DNA of 17,106 nucleotides. It comes from Comamonadaceae bacterium (GTDB lineage Bacteria; Pseudomonadota; Gammaproteobacteria; Burkholderiales; Burkholderiaceae_C). Below the pieces are notes generated by a model, which saw only the letters and a program-made list of their open reading frames with translations, made no database searches and was not told the origin of the DNA. This document shows positions 6,812-15,034 of the stretch, in pieces. Location: assembly GCA_947460065.1 (NCBI GenBank), contig CANHGF010000013.1:1-17106 (forward strand). The letters run 5' to 3'. How positions within the stretch are numbered: the first letter of the stretch is position 1; each line of letters opens with the position of its first letter. A program made the translations under genes and the position numbers.

Positions 6812-8208
6812 GGGATGTCTTGCAGGAGTTGCTCCACCGCGCCGTCCATGCCGCGGCTGAGGATCAGGCGGTGCCAGTGCCGCACGCGCTGCTGCCAGTC
6901 GGGCAGCGCGGGCAGTTGATCGCCCCACCAGTCGGCCTGCGCCAGCAGGGCCTGCACTGCGGCTTCGGGCGCGTGGCGCTGATCGGCCGCCAGCTGGCGC
7001 AAGCGCTCGGCATTCGGATCCTGAATCTCGTAAGGCTGTCCCTTTTCGTCGTGGCCCAGGCCATAGCGCAGCCATGCAGCGGCGGCCAGGGCATGGTGGT
7101 CGATGCCGGCCCCAGTCTGCAACTGCCCCAGCACCGAGGGCGGCCAGCGCTGCGGGATTTTGAGCGAGCTGTCGGTGGCGATCTGGTGGACGCTGTGGCG
7201 CAGATGGGGGTTGCCAAAGCGCTGTATCAAGGCGTCGCGGTAGGCCGGCCAGTCCTGCCGCGCCAGATGCGGCGCCACCTCACGCTCCATCAGGCGGCGC
7301 ACAAAAGCCTGGATGGGTGGGGCGCCTATGCAGTCGGCGATGAAGCGCCGGCCGGTGATCGCACCCATCAGCGCCATGGCTGAATGGCTGCCGGTGAGCA
7401 TGCGCAGCTTGGCCGCCTCATAGACATGCACCTGCCCGGTGATCTTCACGCCGGCCGCTGCCAGCACGGCGGCATCGCTAGGGTCGGCCAAGCGATCTTC
7501 CAGCACCCATTCCCAAAAGCCTTCAGTGCCCAAGGCGGTTTCATCATGCAGGCCAAGCGCAGCGTCGGCCTCGCCCCGAATCAGCTCGCTGCTGGCTGGA
7601 ACGATGCGGTCAACCATGCTGCAGGGAAAGGCGCAGGCTGAATCCACCCAATCGCGCAGCGACGATTCCTGGCAGGCTGCTAGCACCAGCGCTCGCAGCT
7701 TGTCGCCATTGCCCTGCAGGTTGTCGCAGGAGGCAATGGTCAGGCCCGCACCGCCTTGGGCCTGTCGCAGCCGCAAGCCCTGGGCCAACAGGCTTCCCAA
7801 TTCGGGGGTGTAGCCTTTTTCGGTTACGGTCAGGGTGATCCAGCGCAGCGCCCGACCGGCCATGGCTTGCAGTACCGCCTCGCGCTCGGTGGCCGCCACA
7901 TTTAAGTGCCACAGCGCGCCTGGCACCTGCCAGCGCAGGCCCTGCGCGTCAGCCACCCGCACCGCGTAAAGACCGTCCTGTTCGCGTAAATGCTGCACCA
8001 GGCGTGGTTGTGTCATGCCTATCCCATGCATGCCCCAGCGTCCGTCGCCCTGGGCCAGCAGGCGATCAAACACCATGGCCTGATGGGCGCGGGTGAAGGC
8101 GCCCAGGCCCAGATGCAGCACGCCGGGCTCGCCATTGCGGGGGTAGGCAGGGATGGTCGCGCCAGAGACCTGGGCCAATGTGGCAGCATTCAGGCGTGGC
8201 AGGCTCAT
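6808..8208 (-). CDS. uxuB: Mannitol dehydrogenase-family oxidoreductase, probable D-fructuronate (mannonate) reductase
   Basis: A 466-residue cytoplasmic NAD(P)-dependent enzyme of the long-chain mannitol dehydrogenase family. [16 protein letters not shown] (29-44) is the N-terminal Rossmann motif. VTEKGY (128-133), [13 protein letters not shown] (160-172) and [11 protein letters not shown] (194-204) are family hallmarks. In the C-terminal domain the catalytic Lys is K267 and the active-site His is H275 in [10 protein letters not shown]; position 272 is Thr where the family usually has Asn. Directly upstream of manD and overlapping it by 4 bp, it most likely reduces D-fructuronate to D-mannonate. 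Since an altronate dehydratase homologue is also present and no second reductase is seen, it may accept tagaturonate too. Its own start at 8208 overlaps the previous stop (ATGA). Confidence 0.85.
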   Translation of the reverse strand: MSLPRLNAATLAQVSGATIPAYPRNGEPGVLHLGLGAFTRAHQAMVFDRLLAQGDGRWGMHGIGMTQPRLVQHLREQDGLYAVRVADAQGLRWQVPGALWHLNVAATEREAVLQAMAGRALRWITLTVTEKGYTPELGSLLAQGLRLRQAQGGAGLTIASCDNLQGNGDKLRALVLAACQESSLRDWVDSACAFPCSMVDRIVPASSELIRGEADAALGLHDETALGTEGFWEWVLEDRLADPSDAAVLAAAGVKITGQVHVYEAAKLRMLTGSHSAMALMGAITGRRFIADCIGAPPIQAFVRRLMEREVAPHLARQDWPAYRDALIQRFGNPHLRHSVHQIATDSSLKIPQRWPPSVLGQLQTGAGIDHHALAAAAWLRYGLGHDEKGQPYEIQDPNAERLRQLAADQRHAPEAAVQALLAQADWWGDQLPALPDWQQRVRHWHRLILSRGMDGAVEQLLQDIP

Positions 8209-9248
8209 CGGGTGACCTTGCGTTCGGCGGCCTGGATCTCCTGCCAGGTGGCATCGTCCAGCCAGATGCCTTCTTGTGCCCGGCGGGCTCGCGCCGCCCG
8301 CTCAGGCTCGCCGGCCAGTTGCACGCCAGCACTGTCCGGTGCGCAGGGGCTGGCGCGCAGCCAGTCGGCAAAGGCCTGAGCCTCCTGGGCCAAAGCCTGC
8401 TGGGTGCCCAGTTTGGCCGGATCGATCAGGATGGTCAGCATGCTGTTGAGCACGGCGCGGCGGTCGTCGGCCTGCTGGTGCCAGGTGCCGCCGCCGGTGA
8501 GCGCGCCGCCCAGCAGCTCGCAGGCCACCGCCAAGCCATAGCCCTTGTACTCGCCGAAGGTCATCAGCGCGCCGAGTGGGCCCTGGCTGCGCACCACCAC
8601 CCCCGGGTCGGTGGTAGGCCGGCCGTGTTCATCGATCAGGTAACCCTCGGGCACCTGTTCGCCCTTGTTGTAAGCGACCCGCATCTTGCCTTGAGCGACC
8701 CGGCTGGTGGCAAAGTCCAACACATAGGGCGCTTGTGCGCCCATGGGGATGCCGATGCAGCAGGGGTTGGTGCCAAAGCGCCCGTCGCCGCCGCCAAAGG
8801 GCGCGACCACTGGGCGCGAAATCACATTGACGAAGTGCAGCGAGACCAGGCCCTGGGCCACCGCCATCTCGGCGAAATGGCCGATGCGGCCAAGGTGGTG
8901 CGAGCGGCTCAGGGCCATGATGCAACTGCCATGCTGCCGTGCCCGCGCCATGCCCAGCTCCATCGCCTGCACGCCGGTGATCTGCCCATAGCCTTGCTGA
9001 GCGTCGATGCCCAGCATCGCACCGCCGTCCAGGGTGACCTTGATGCCGGTGTTGGGCTTGAGACCGCCTTCGAGCACCGCATCCACATAGCGCGGCACCA
9101 TGCCTACGCCGTGCGAGTCGTGGCCGCTGAGGTTGGCCATCACCAGGTTGTCGGCCACCTGAGCTGCTTCGGCCGGTAGGCTGCCGGCTTTTTCGATGAT
9201 GCGGGCGACGGTGGCGCGTAACTCAGTTGCAGGATGGGTGTGGCTCAT
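8205..9248 (-). CDS. Ldh_2 family (malate/L-lactate/YiaK-like) NAD(P)-dependent dehydrogenase
   Basis: A 347-residue cytoplasmic oxidoreductase with the non-Rossmann Ldh_2 fold of YiaK, AllD, ComC and related enzymes, which oxidise 2-hydroxy acids or reduce 2-keto acids. Family motifs are SGHDSHGVGM (41-50, with the catalytic His), SRSHHLGRIGHFA (114-126; many relatives have SNHFG here), FGTNP (158-162), VLDFATS (176-182) and EYKGYGLA (233-240). The start at 9248 lies 21 bp after the preceding stop and has no clear ribosome-binding site, so coupling to upstream translation is likely. In this operon it may handle a 2-keto or 2-hydroxy sugar acid. The substrate is not deducible, and the neighbouring dehydratase of unknown specificity is the natural partner. 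Confidence 0.88.
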   Translation of the reverse strand: MSHTHPATELRATVARIIEKAGSLPAEAAQVADNLVMANLSGHDSHGVGMVPRYVDAVLEGGLKPNTGIKVTLDGGAMLGIDAQQGYGQITGVQAMELGMARARQHGSCIMALSRSHHLGRIGHFAEMAVAQGLVSLHFVNVISRPVVAPFGGGDGRFGTNPCCIGIPMGAQAPYVLDFATSRVAQGKMRVAYNKGEQVPEGYLIDEHGRPTTDPGVVVRSQGPLGALMTFGEYKGYGLAVACELLGGALTGGGTWHQQADDRRAVLNSMLTILIDPAKLGTQQALAQEAQAFADWLRASPCAPDSAGVQLAGEPERAARARRAQEGIWLDDATWQEIQAAERKVTR

Positions 9249-9269
9249 GGCAGGTAGGTCGGTAACAAC

Positions 9270-10382
9270 TCAGGCGCTGGGACGGCGATAGCGGCTCCAG
9301 GCCTGCGGGGTGGGTGTGGTGCTGGCGCCCGGCTGCTGGGGTGGCAGATAGTGGCCATCGACCACGCGGATCGGCTCTTCAAAGCAGTCGCGGATCCAGG
9401 GGATGTATTCGAGCACGGTGCACGGTGTGCGGCTGAAGTTCAGATGCTGGTGGACTTGGCTCATATCGCCGGCATGCGGGGCCACCGGCAGCCGGTGGGC
9501 GCCGGCCAGTTCGATCACCCGCAGCACCTCGGTCACACCGGCCATGCGGGTCACATCGGGTTGCAGCCAGTGCACCGCCTGCTGCCCCACGAACTCGGCA
9601 AAGGCGTCGACCGTGTAGAGCTGCTCGCCCAGCGCCAGCGGGATGCGGGTGGCCCGGGCCAACTGGGCGTGGGCACGCACCGCGTCGTACCAAAGTGGCT
9701 CTTCGAACCAAAATACCTGGCAGTCTTCAGCCGCCTGGCAAAAGCGCAGGCAGTCGGGCAGGTCCCATTTGCCGTTGCCATCGATGGCCAGGGTGATGTG
9801 CTCACCGACCGCGCGCCGCACCGCCCGCAGGCGCTGCAGGTCCCGCTCGACGCTGGAGCCGACCTTGATTTTGATGCCGGTGTAGCCTTCATCCACTGCG
9901 GTTTGTGCGCCGCGCAGCAGGGCTTCGTCGCTCAGGGACAACCAGCCGATATCGGTGTTGTAGGCGCGTACTTTTTCTCGCACTGCACCGCCCAGCAATC
10001 CCCATAAGGGCAATTGCTGCGCTTTAGCCCGCAAGTCCCACAGGGCCACATCCACTGCGGCGTGGGCCAGCGTGGTGATGCCGGCACGTCCCACCCATTG
10101 CAGCGCCGGCTGGCGTGCCAGGCGCCACCAAAGGCGCTCGGTGTCAAGCGCGTTCTCGCCGAGCAGCAGCGGAGCCAGGCAGGTATCGATACAGCGGGTG
10201 ATCAGCTGGTCGCTGGGCAGGTGAGCGTGCGTACCGGTAAAGCCGTAGCCGACCGTGCCATCCTCGGTCGTGATGCGGGCGCCGACCACCCCCCAGTGGG
10301 TGATGCTGTGCGTGCTGTCGGCAATCGATGCACCGGTGACCGGCACATGCAGGATGAATGATTCAATGTGCTCTATTCGCAT
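9270..10382 (-). CDS. Mandelate racemase-subgroup enolase-superfamily enzyme, probable sugar-acid dehydratase
   Basis: A 370-residue cytoplasmic enzyme. The full MR-subgroup catalytic set is visible: the Lys-x-Lys base K171/K173 (GIKIKVG), metal ligands D201 (AIDGNG, with N203), E227 (WFEEP) and E253 (LGEQ), the D276/H303 dyad ([14 protein letters not shown]), and E325 (LEYIPW). With both Lys-x-Lys and His-Asp acid/base groups it could be an acid-sugar dehydratase (fuconate, talarate, galactonate and similar) or an epimerase. I cannot place it in a named subfamily. The start MRIEHIESF at 10382 was preferred over open frame further upstream, which overlaps uxaA. The gap to uxaA is 14 bp. The protein ends in a Pro/Thr/Ser-rich tail after residue 347. 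It is distinct from ManD in the same operon. Confidence 0.88.
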   Translation of the reverse strand: MRIEHIESFILHVPVTGASIADSTHSITHWGVVGARITTEDGTVGYGFTGTHAHLPSDQLITRCIDTCLAPLLLGENALDTERLWWRLARQPALQWVGRAGITTLAHAAVDVALWDLRAKAQQLPLWGLLGGAVREKVRAYNTDIGWLSLSDEALLRGAQTAVDEGYTGIKIKVGSSVERDLQRLRAVRRAVGEHITLAIDGNGKWDLPDCLRFCQAAEDCQVFWFEEPLWYDAVRAHAQLARATRIPLALGEQLYTVDAFAEFVGQQAVHWLQPDVTRMAGVTEVLRVIELAGAHRLPVAPHAGDMSQVHQHLNFSRTPCTVLEYIPWIRDCFEEPIRVVDGHYLPPQQPGASTTPTPQAWSRYRRPSA

Positions 10383-10396
10383 GGCGTGCCCAGCTC

Positions 10397-11923
10397 TCAC
10401 ATGACCGCGCCGACCTGCCAGGGCACAAACTCGTTTTGCCCGTAGCCGTGGCGCTCGCTCTTGGTGGGCTCGCCTGAGGCGGTCCGCAGCATCAGCTCGA
10501 AAATGCGTTGCCCCATCTCGGCGATGCTGGCCCGGCCGTCGACGATCTCGCCGCAATTGATGTCCATGTCTTCCTCCTGGCGCTGCCACAGCGCGGTATT
10601 GGTTGACAGCTTGAGGCTGGGCGCCGGGGCGCAGCCGTAGGCGCTGCCGCGACCGGTGGTAAAGCAGATCAGGTTGGCGCCGCCAGCGACCTGGCCGGTG
10701 GCGCTGACCGGGTCGTAGCCCGGCGTATCCATATACACAAAGCCATGCGAGCGGACTGCCTCGGCATATTCATAGACCGCCTGCAGATTGCTCGTACCCC
10801 CCTTGGCAACGGCGCCCAGTGATTTTTCGAGAATGGTGGTCAGCCCGCCCGCCTTGTTGCCCGGCGAGGGGTTGTTGTTCATCTCGCCGCCATTGCTGGC
10901 GGTGTACTGCTCCCACCAGCGTATGCGCTCGATCAGCTTGTGTGCCACCTCGGGCCTGACCGCCCGCCGGGTCAGCAAATGTTCGGCGCCATAAATTTCC
11001 GGCGTCTCGCTCAGGATGGCGGTTCCGCCATGCTGAACCAGCAGATCGACCGCAGCGCCTAAGGCTGGGTTGGCGCTGATGCCCGAATAGCCGTCCGAGC
11101 CACCGCATTGCAGGCCCACGCTGATGTGTTCTGCGCTGCAGGGTTTGCGCTCGATCGCGTTGGCCTGCGGCAGCATGCCTTCGATGATGGCGATGCCTTT
11201 TTCGACCGTCTGGCGGGTGCCGCCGGTGTCCTGAATGTTGAAAACCTGCAGCCTGTCGCCTTCTCCCAGGCTGCTGTGGGCCAGCCAGGTATTGAGCTGA
11301 TTGGCTTCGCAGCCCAGACCCACCACCACCACCCCCCAGAAGTTGGCATGGGTGGCATAGCCGGCCAGCGTGCGCTCGAGCAAGCGCAGACCTAAGCCTT
11401 CGGTATCCATGCCGCAGCCCGTGCCGTGGGTCAGGGCCACCACGCCGTCAATGTGGGGAAAGGCGGCCAGCGCTTGTGGGTTGTTGCGGCGAGAAAAATG
11501 GTCGGCAATCGCGCGGGCGGCAGTGGCCGAACAGTTGACGCTGGAGAGCACGCCGATGTAGTTGCGGGTGGCCACCCGGCCGTCGCTGCGCTGTATGCCC
11601 AGGAATTGGGCCTGCTTGCGCGGCGCCTCAGGCTTGATGTCTTGGCCGATCGCATAGTCGCGGGTGAAATCGCCCTTGTTCGGTCCCATGTCCAGGTTGT
11701 GCGTATGCACATGCTCTCCCGGCTCAATGGCCCGGCTGGCAAAACCGATGATCTGGTTGTAGCGCCGCACCGGCTGGCCCGCAGCAATGGAGCGTAGCGC
11801 AATTTTGTGCCCCGGGGGAACGAGGCCGCGTACCCGGATGTTCTCCACGGTGCTGCCGCCCATTAGCTGGCTGCGGGCGATCACCACATCGTCGGCGGGA
11901 TGCAGTCGAATGAAAGCTTGCAT
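10397..11923 (-). CDS. uxaA: Altronate dehydratase family protein (UxaA/GarD type)
   Basis: A full-length two-domain protein of 508 residues. Residues 1-90 form the SAF-like N-terminal domain with GEHVHTHNL (69-77). The C-terminal catalytic domain carries [12 protein letters not shown] (165-176), [52 protein letters not shown] and [14 protein letters not shown], with the cysteines expected of this iron-dependent dehydratase family. Its usual reaction is D-altronate to 2-keto-3-deoxy-D-gluconate; galactarate dehydratase is the main alternative. The presence of a mannonate branch in the same operon favours altronate. The start lies 9 bp after the dctM stop with no good ribosome-binding site, pointing to translational coupling. 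Confidence 0.9.
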   Translation of the reverse strand: MQAFIRLHPADDVVIARSQLMGGSTVENIRVRGLVPPGHKIALRSIAAGQPVRRYNQIIGFASRAIEPGEHVHTHNLDMGPNKGDFTRDYAIGQDIKPEAPRKQAQFLGIQRSDGRVATRNYIGVLSSVNCSATAARAIADHFSRRNNPQALAAFPHIDGVVALTHGTGCGMDTEGLGLRLLERTLAGYATHANFWGVVVVGLGCEANQLNTWLAHSSLGEGDRLQVFNIQDTGGTRQTVEKGIAIIEGMLPQANAIERKPCSAEHISVGLQCGGSDGYSGISANPALGAAVDLLVQHGGTAILSETPEIYGAEHLLTRRAVRPEVAHKLIERIRWWEQYTASNGGEMNNNPSPGNKAGGLTTILEKSLGAVAKGGTSNLQAVYEYAEAVRSHGFVYMDTPGYDPVSATGQVAGGANLICFTTGRGSAYGCAPAPSLKLSTNTALWQRQEEDMDINCGEIVDGRASIAEMGQRIFELMLRTASGEPTKSERHGYGQNEFVPWQVGAVM

Positions 11924-11932
11924 GGTGTGGGG

Positions 11933-13327
11933 TCAGTAAACGAGTTTGGGCAGCCAGAGCACCAGCGCTGGCAGGTAGGTGATGAGGGCCAGGCTGCCCA
12001 GCAAGGGAATCAGCCAAGGCAGGATGGCCATGGTGGTTCGCTCCACGCTGAGCTGCGCCACCCGGGCGAGCACGAAAAGCACCATGCCCATCGGGGGATG
12101 CAGCAGGCCGATCATCAGGTTGAGCACCATCACCAGGCCGAAGTGGACCAGATCTATGCCCAGTTGCTGGCAGATCGGCACCAGGATGGGCACCAGGATG
12201 GTGATGGCTGCTGTGGGTTCAAGGAAGCACCCCACGAAGAGCATCAAGGCATTGGCCAGCAGCAAAAACACCCAGGGCTCTTTGGTAAAGCCCAGCACCC
12301 AGCTGCTGATGGCCGAGGTGACGCCGGTGGCTGTCAGCATCCAGCCAAAGATGCTGGCCGCTGCAACGATGAAAAGCACCGTTGCGGTGGTCTCCACCGT
12401 GTCCAGGCTGATCTTGACGAACATCTTGAAATGCAGGGTGCGGTACCAAAAAAAGCCCAGGATCATGGCCCAGACGCAGGCTGCGATTGCGCCCTCGGTC
12501 GGGGTGAACACCCCGGTGGTCATCCCTCCGATGAGCAGCACCGGCGTCATGATGGGCAGGACGGCCTGGAATTTGAAGAAGCGATCAGCCGCAAACAGCA
12601 GCACCAGCGCGGCAGCGACTGTGGCCTGCGCTGGCCACTCCCACTGTTTGATCAGCAGCCACAGCAGCAGCGGCCAGACCACCACCACAGTCGTCTCCAT
12701 GAGCGCCTTGAGCACCCGAGCGCCCTCGAAGCGCACGTCAGCGCCCCAGCCGTTTTTGTGGGCGAAGTAGGCTACGGTGATCATCATGAGCAGTGCCATG
12801 ATGATGCCCGGCAGGATGCCGGCCAGAAAAAGAGCACCTACCGATACATTGGCCATCATGCCGTAGATCACAAAGGGCAGGCTCGGTGGAATGATCGGAC
12901 CCAGGGTGGCCGAGGCGGCGGTGACGCCGACGGCAAATTCCTTGCTGTAGCCATGGTCGCGCATGGCCTTGATCTCAACCGTGCCCAGACCGGCTGCGTC
13001 GGCGATGGCAGTGCCGCTCATGCCGGCAAACACCACCGAGCCCACCACATTGACATGGCCCAGCCCGCCTTTGAGCCAGCCGACCAGGGCCAGGGCGTAG
13101 TTGTAGATGCGGTTGGTGATGCCCGCGTTGTTCATCAGGTTGCCGGCCAGAATGAAAAATGGCACCGCCAGGAGCGGAAAGCTGTCGATGCCCGACACCA
13201 TGCGGTGGATCACCACAAAGGGTGGCGAGCTTTGTACGAAAAAAAGGTAGATGAGCGAGGCGCCGGCCATGGCGATGGCCACAGGCAGGCCGCCGCTCAT
13301 CAGAATCAGAAACAGGATTTTGAGCAT
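11933..13327 (-). CDS. dctM: TRAP transporter large permease (DctM family)
   Basis: A 464-residue polytopic inner-membrane protein and the ion-coupled subunit of the TRAP importer. Family motifs include PLLAVPFFILAGNLM (51-65), VVFAGMSGTAIADAAGLG (98-115), SATLGPIIPPS (139-149), GVFTPTEGA (272-280) and LNLMIGLLHPPMGMVLF near the C-terminus. It is about 35-40 residues longer than the usual 425-430. The excess lies around residues 213-255, before GGMTTGVFTPTEG, and looks like an extra hydrophobic stretch followed by a short basic loop. The start at 13327 has an AAAGGA ribosome-binding site. The gap to dctQ is 16 bp. Uronate or aldonate is the inferred substrate, from the downstream enzymes. Confidence 0.94.
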   Translation of the reverse strand: MLKILFLILMSGGLPVAIAMAGASLIYLFFVQSSPPFVVIHRMVSGIDSFPLLAVPFFILAGNLMNNAGITNRIYNYALALVGWLKGGLGHVNVVGSVVFAGMSGTAIADAAGLGTVEIKAMRDHGYSKEFAVGVTAASATLGPIIPPSLPFVIYGMMANVSVGALFLAGILPGIIMALLMMITVAYFAHKNGWGADVRFEGARVLKALMETTVVVVWPLLLWLLIKQWEWPAQATVAAALVLLFAADRFFKFQAVLPIMTPVLLIGGMTTGVFTPTEGAIAACVWAMILGFFWYRTLHFKMFVKISLDTVETTATVLFIVAAASIFGWMLTATGVTSAISSWVLGFTKEPWVFLLLANALMLFVGCFLEPTAAITILVPILVPICQQLGIDLVHFGLVMVLNLMIGLLHPPMGMVLFVLARVAQLSVERTTMAILPWLIPLLGSLALITYLPALVLWLPKLVY

Positions 13328-13343
13328 GGCTGTCCTTTGGCTT

Positions 13344-13919
13344 TCAGCGCTCGTTCATCTCGGAGCCGGGTCGCTCAAGCACGGTGTAGCCGCGAAGCAG
13401 ATGAATGCGCATGACCCAGACAGCGCGCACGGCCATCGCGGCAAAACCGGCCATGACCACCGCATAGACGATGTTCATCGGCAGGTCGACGATGGTCATC
13501 TTGTAACTGCCAAGTTTGTCCATCATCTGCCAGGTCAATAGCGTGGCGGTCGCAAAAAAACCGATGCGCAGCACATCGACCAGCAGACCCATGATGCGCG
13601 AGAGGGCTCTGGGCATGAAGCGATAGAAAAAATCCACCTGGATGTGATTGTTCTTGGCCACGCCGATGGCCGCACCTGTAAAGACGGTGGCAATCAGCAG
13701 GTAGCGGGCGATTTCTTCGGTCCACGCTGCCGAGTCGTTGAGGACGTAGCGGGTGAAAAATTGATAGAAGACGGTCAGTCCCAGAGTCCAGAAAAACAGC
13801 AGGGAGACCCAGGCTTCGACCGGAGTTTGCGACAGGTCCACCTCCTCGTCAGTGGCGTGGAACTGGCCATCGTCGCCCATCACCTTGGGTCCGCTGTCGA
13901 TGTCGGGCAATGATGTCAT
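13344..13919 (-). CDS. dctQ: TRAP transporter small permease (DctQ family)
   Basis: A 191-residue protein with four membrane segments (about 36-52, 74-90, 110-128 and 150-170). It has DctQ landmarks: FFTRYVLNDSAAWTEEIARY (54-73), the AKNNHIQVDFF loop (88-98), and a basic cytoplasmic C-terminus. An acidic, soluble N-terminal extension of about 35 residues precedes the first span. I used the ATG at 13919 (MTSLPDIDSG); an upstream in-frame TTG at 13952 would add eleven residues encoded within the intergenic palindrome and is unlikely. It pairs with the large subunit to form the membrane part of the importer. The distance from dctP is 72 bp, the largest gap within the operon, and holds the palindrome. 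Confidence 0.9.
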   Translation of the reverse strand: MTSLPDIDSGPKVMGDDGQFHATDEEVDLSQTPVEAWVSLLFFWTLGLTVFYQFFTRYVLNDSAAWTEEIARYLLIATVFTGAAIGVAKNNHIQVDFFYRFMPRALSRIMGLLVDVLRIGFFATATLLTWQMMDKLGSYKMTIVDLPMNIVYAVVMAGFAAMAVRAVWVMRIHLLRGYTVLERPGSEMNER

Positions 13920-13943
13920 GGTGGGTGTCCAACAAATCGGTGG

Positions 13944-13973
13944 GCTGCACAAGCCGAGCTCGGCCTGTGCAGC
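13944..13973 (-). ncRNA. Intercistronic stem-loop between dctP and dctQ
   Basis: A 30-bp palindrome with 15-bp arms and a single imperfection, centred on GAGCTC at 13956-13961. The mismatched pair is A13952/C13965 on the plus strand. On the minus strand, which is the operon's sense strand, it becomes U opposite G, a wobble pair, so the messenger can form an unbroken stem. No U-tract follows. The usual role of such hairpins after a receptor gene is to protect the upstream message and raise receptor levels over permease levels. A second short palindrome (GCCCGCGGGC, 13978-13987) lies between it and the dctP stop. Confidence 0.65.
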
Positions 13974-13991
13974 GGGAGCCCGCGGGCCGGC

Positions 13992-14978
13992 TTACTTGGC
14001 AGCCTGGATGCGGTCGTAGTCGGCGCGGGTAAAGCCCAGCGATTCCAGGGTCTTGTTCTTGAGCACCGCATCGACAAAGCTCTTGCGGTCCACCTGAACG
14101 ATCTGCAGCCCCTTGCCCTTGAATTCCTCCACCAGTTCGGCTTCGCGCTTCTTGATCTGGGCGGTGGCGCGCACTGCAGCTTCCTGGGTGACGTCGGTGA
14201 AGACCTTCTTCTCGGCGTCGGTCAGCTTGTTCCAGACATGCGGCGCGATCTGCGTGGTCAGACCGTCCACGATATGGCCGGTCAGCATGATGGCTTTCTG
14301 GACCTCAAAGAACTTTTTGGCCTCGATGGTGGTCAGCGGGTTTTCCTGCGCCTCAACAGTGCCGTTCTGCAGCGCCAGATAGACCTCTGCAAAGGCGATC
14401 GGCGTCGGATTGGCGCCGCAGGACTCGGGCGTGGCGCGGTAGGCCGGTACATCCGGCACGCGGATCTTGATGCCCTTCATGCCTGCGCAGTTGGTGAAGG
14501 CCTTTTGCGCGGTGGTGTGGCGGGCGCCGTAGTAGGTGTAGGCGGTGATTTGAATGCCGGTCTTGGCCCGGAACTCATTGACCATTTCCTGGAACACCGG
14601 GCTCTTGGAATAGGCAATCAGGTGGTCGCCGTCTCGGAAGATGAAGGGATAGTAGGCAATGCCGATGCGGGGATAGGCCCGGGCTGCAAACGAGGGGCCG
14701 CTGATGATCATGTCGACCGTGCCCAGGGTCAGTCCCTGGTTGATGTCGGTTTCCTTGCCCAGGGAGGAGGCCGGGAAGACCTGGATGTCGAATTTGCCGT
14801 TGGTGCGTTTTTTGATTTCTGCGGCGGCCCATACCGATTCGGTATGGTAGGGCTCCGAGGTTTCATAGACGTGCGCCCACTTGAGTTTTTGTTGGGCCTG
14901 TGCACCCACGCCTGCGAGGGTGCCGAGGGTCAGCAGGCCGATGGCGGCTGCGGCTTTGAAGGTCAGTCTCTTGCTCAT
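13992..14978 (-). CDS. dctP: TRAP transporter periplasmic solute-binding protein (DctP family)
   Basis: A 328-residue periplasmic receptor. Residues 1-28 form a Sec signal peptide (MSKR, then an Ala/Leu-rich core, then AQAQQ), with cleavage expected after A28. The mature part starts LKWAHVYET. FPASSLGKETDINQGLTLGT (68-87) and GIKIRVPDVPAY (169-180) are DctP hallmarks. R173 is the near-invariant arginine that binds the ligand carboxylate; R153 and the QENP motif (211-214) also line the site in relatives. The ligand is therefore an organic acid. With mannonate, fructuronate and altronate enzymes in the same operon, a hexuronate or aldonate is the best inference. The ATG at 14978 has a strong AAAGGAG site at 14985-14991. 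It follows gntR by 56 bp. Confidence 0.94.
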   Translation of the reverse strand: MSKRLTFKAAAAIGLLTLGTLAGVGAQAQQKLKWAHVYETSEPYHTESVWAAAEIKKRTNGKFDIQVFPASSLGKETDINQGLTLGTVDMIISGPSFAARAYPRIGIAYYPFIFRDGDHLIAYSKSPVFQEMVNEFRAKTGIQITAYTYYGARHTTAQKAFTNCAGMKGIKIRVPDVPAYRATPESCGANPTPIAFAEVYLALQNGTVEAQENPLTTIEAKKFFEVQKAIMLTGHIVDGLTTQIAPHVWNKLTDAEKKVFTDVTQEAAVRATAQIKKREAELVEEFKGKGLQIVQVDRKSFVDAVLKNKTLESLGFTRADYDRIQAAK

Positions 14979-15034
14979 GCTTGTCTCCTTTGGGGTGAAA
15001 AATCTGACGCTGATTCCTGAACGGTCGGTCCGCG

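Noticed and set aside
6812..7075. Open frame extending manD upstream by about 88 codons
   Set aside because: It lies inside the uxuB-like gene, its residues resemble nothing and are Arg/Ala-rich, and the ATG at 6811 in an ATGA overlap gives exactly the ManD N-terminus and numbering.
8178..9179. Plus-strand open frame of 333 codons over the Ldh_2 gene
   Set aside because: It is antisense to a gene with clear family motifs; its His/Ala/Gly-rich composition marks a shadow frame.
10383..10589. Open frame extending the MR-enolase gene upstream
   Set aside because: It overlaps the 3' end of uxaA in another frame and is low in plausible structure; MRIEHIESF at 10382 is the normal family start.
13239..13245. 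Runs of seven A in dctM (also 13554-13560 in dctQ) as phase-variation tracts
   Set aside because: They are too short, encode ordinary Phe-Phe pairs in membrane segments, and there is no sign of a frame switch nearby.
11900..13414. Long plus-strand open frame antisense to dctM (504 codons)
   Set aside because: Its composition is dominated by His, Gln, Asp and Gly, typical of the complement of a membrane-protein gene at high GC. It has no domain and no ribosome-binding site, while the minus strand encodes a clear DctM.
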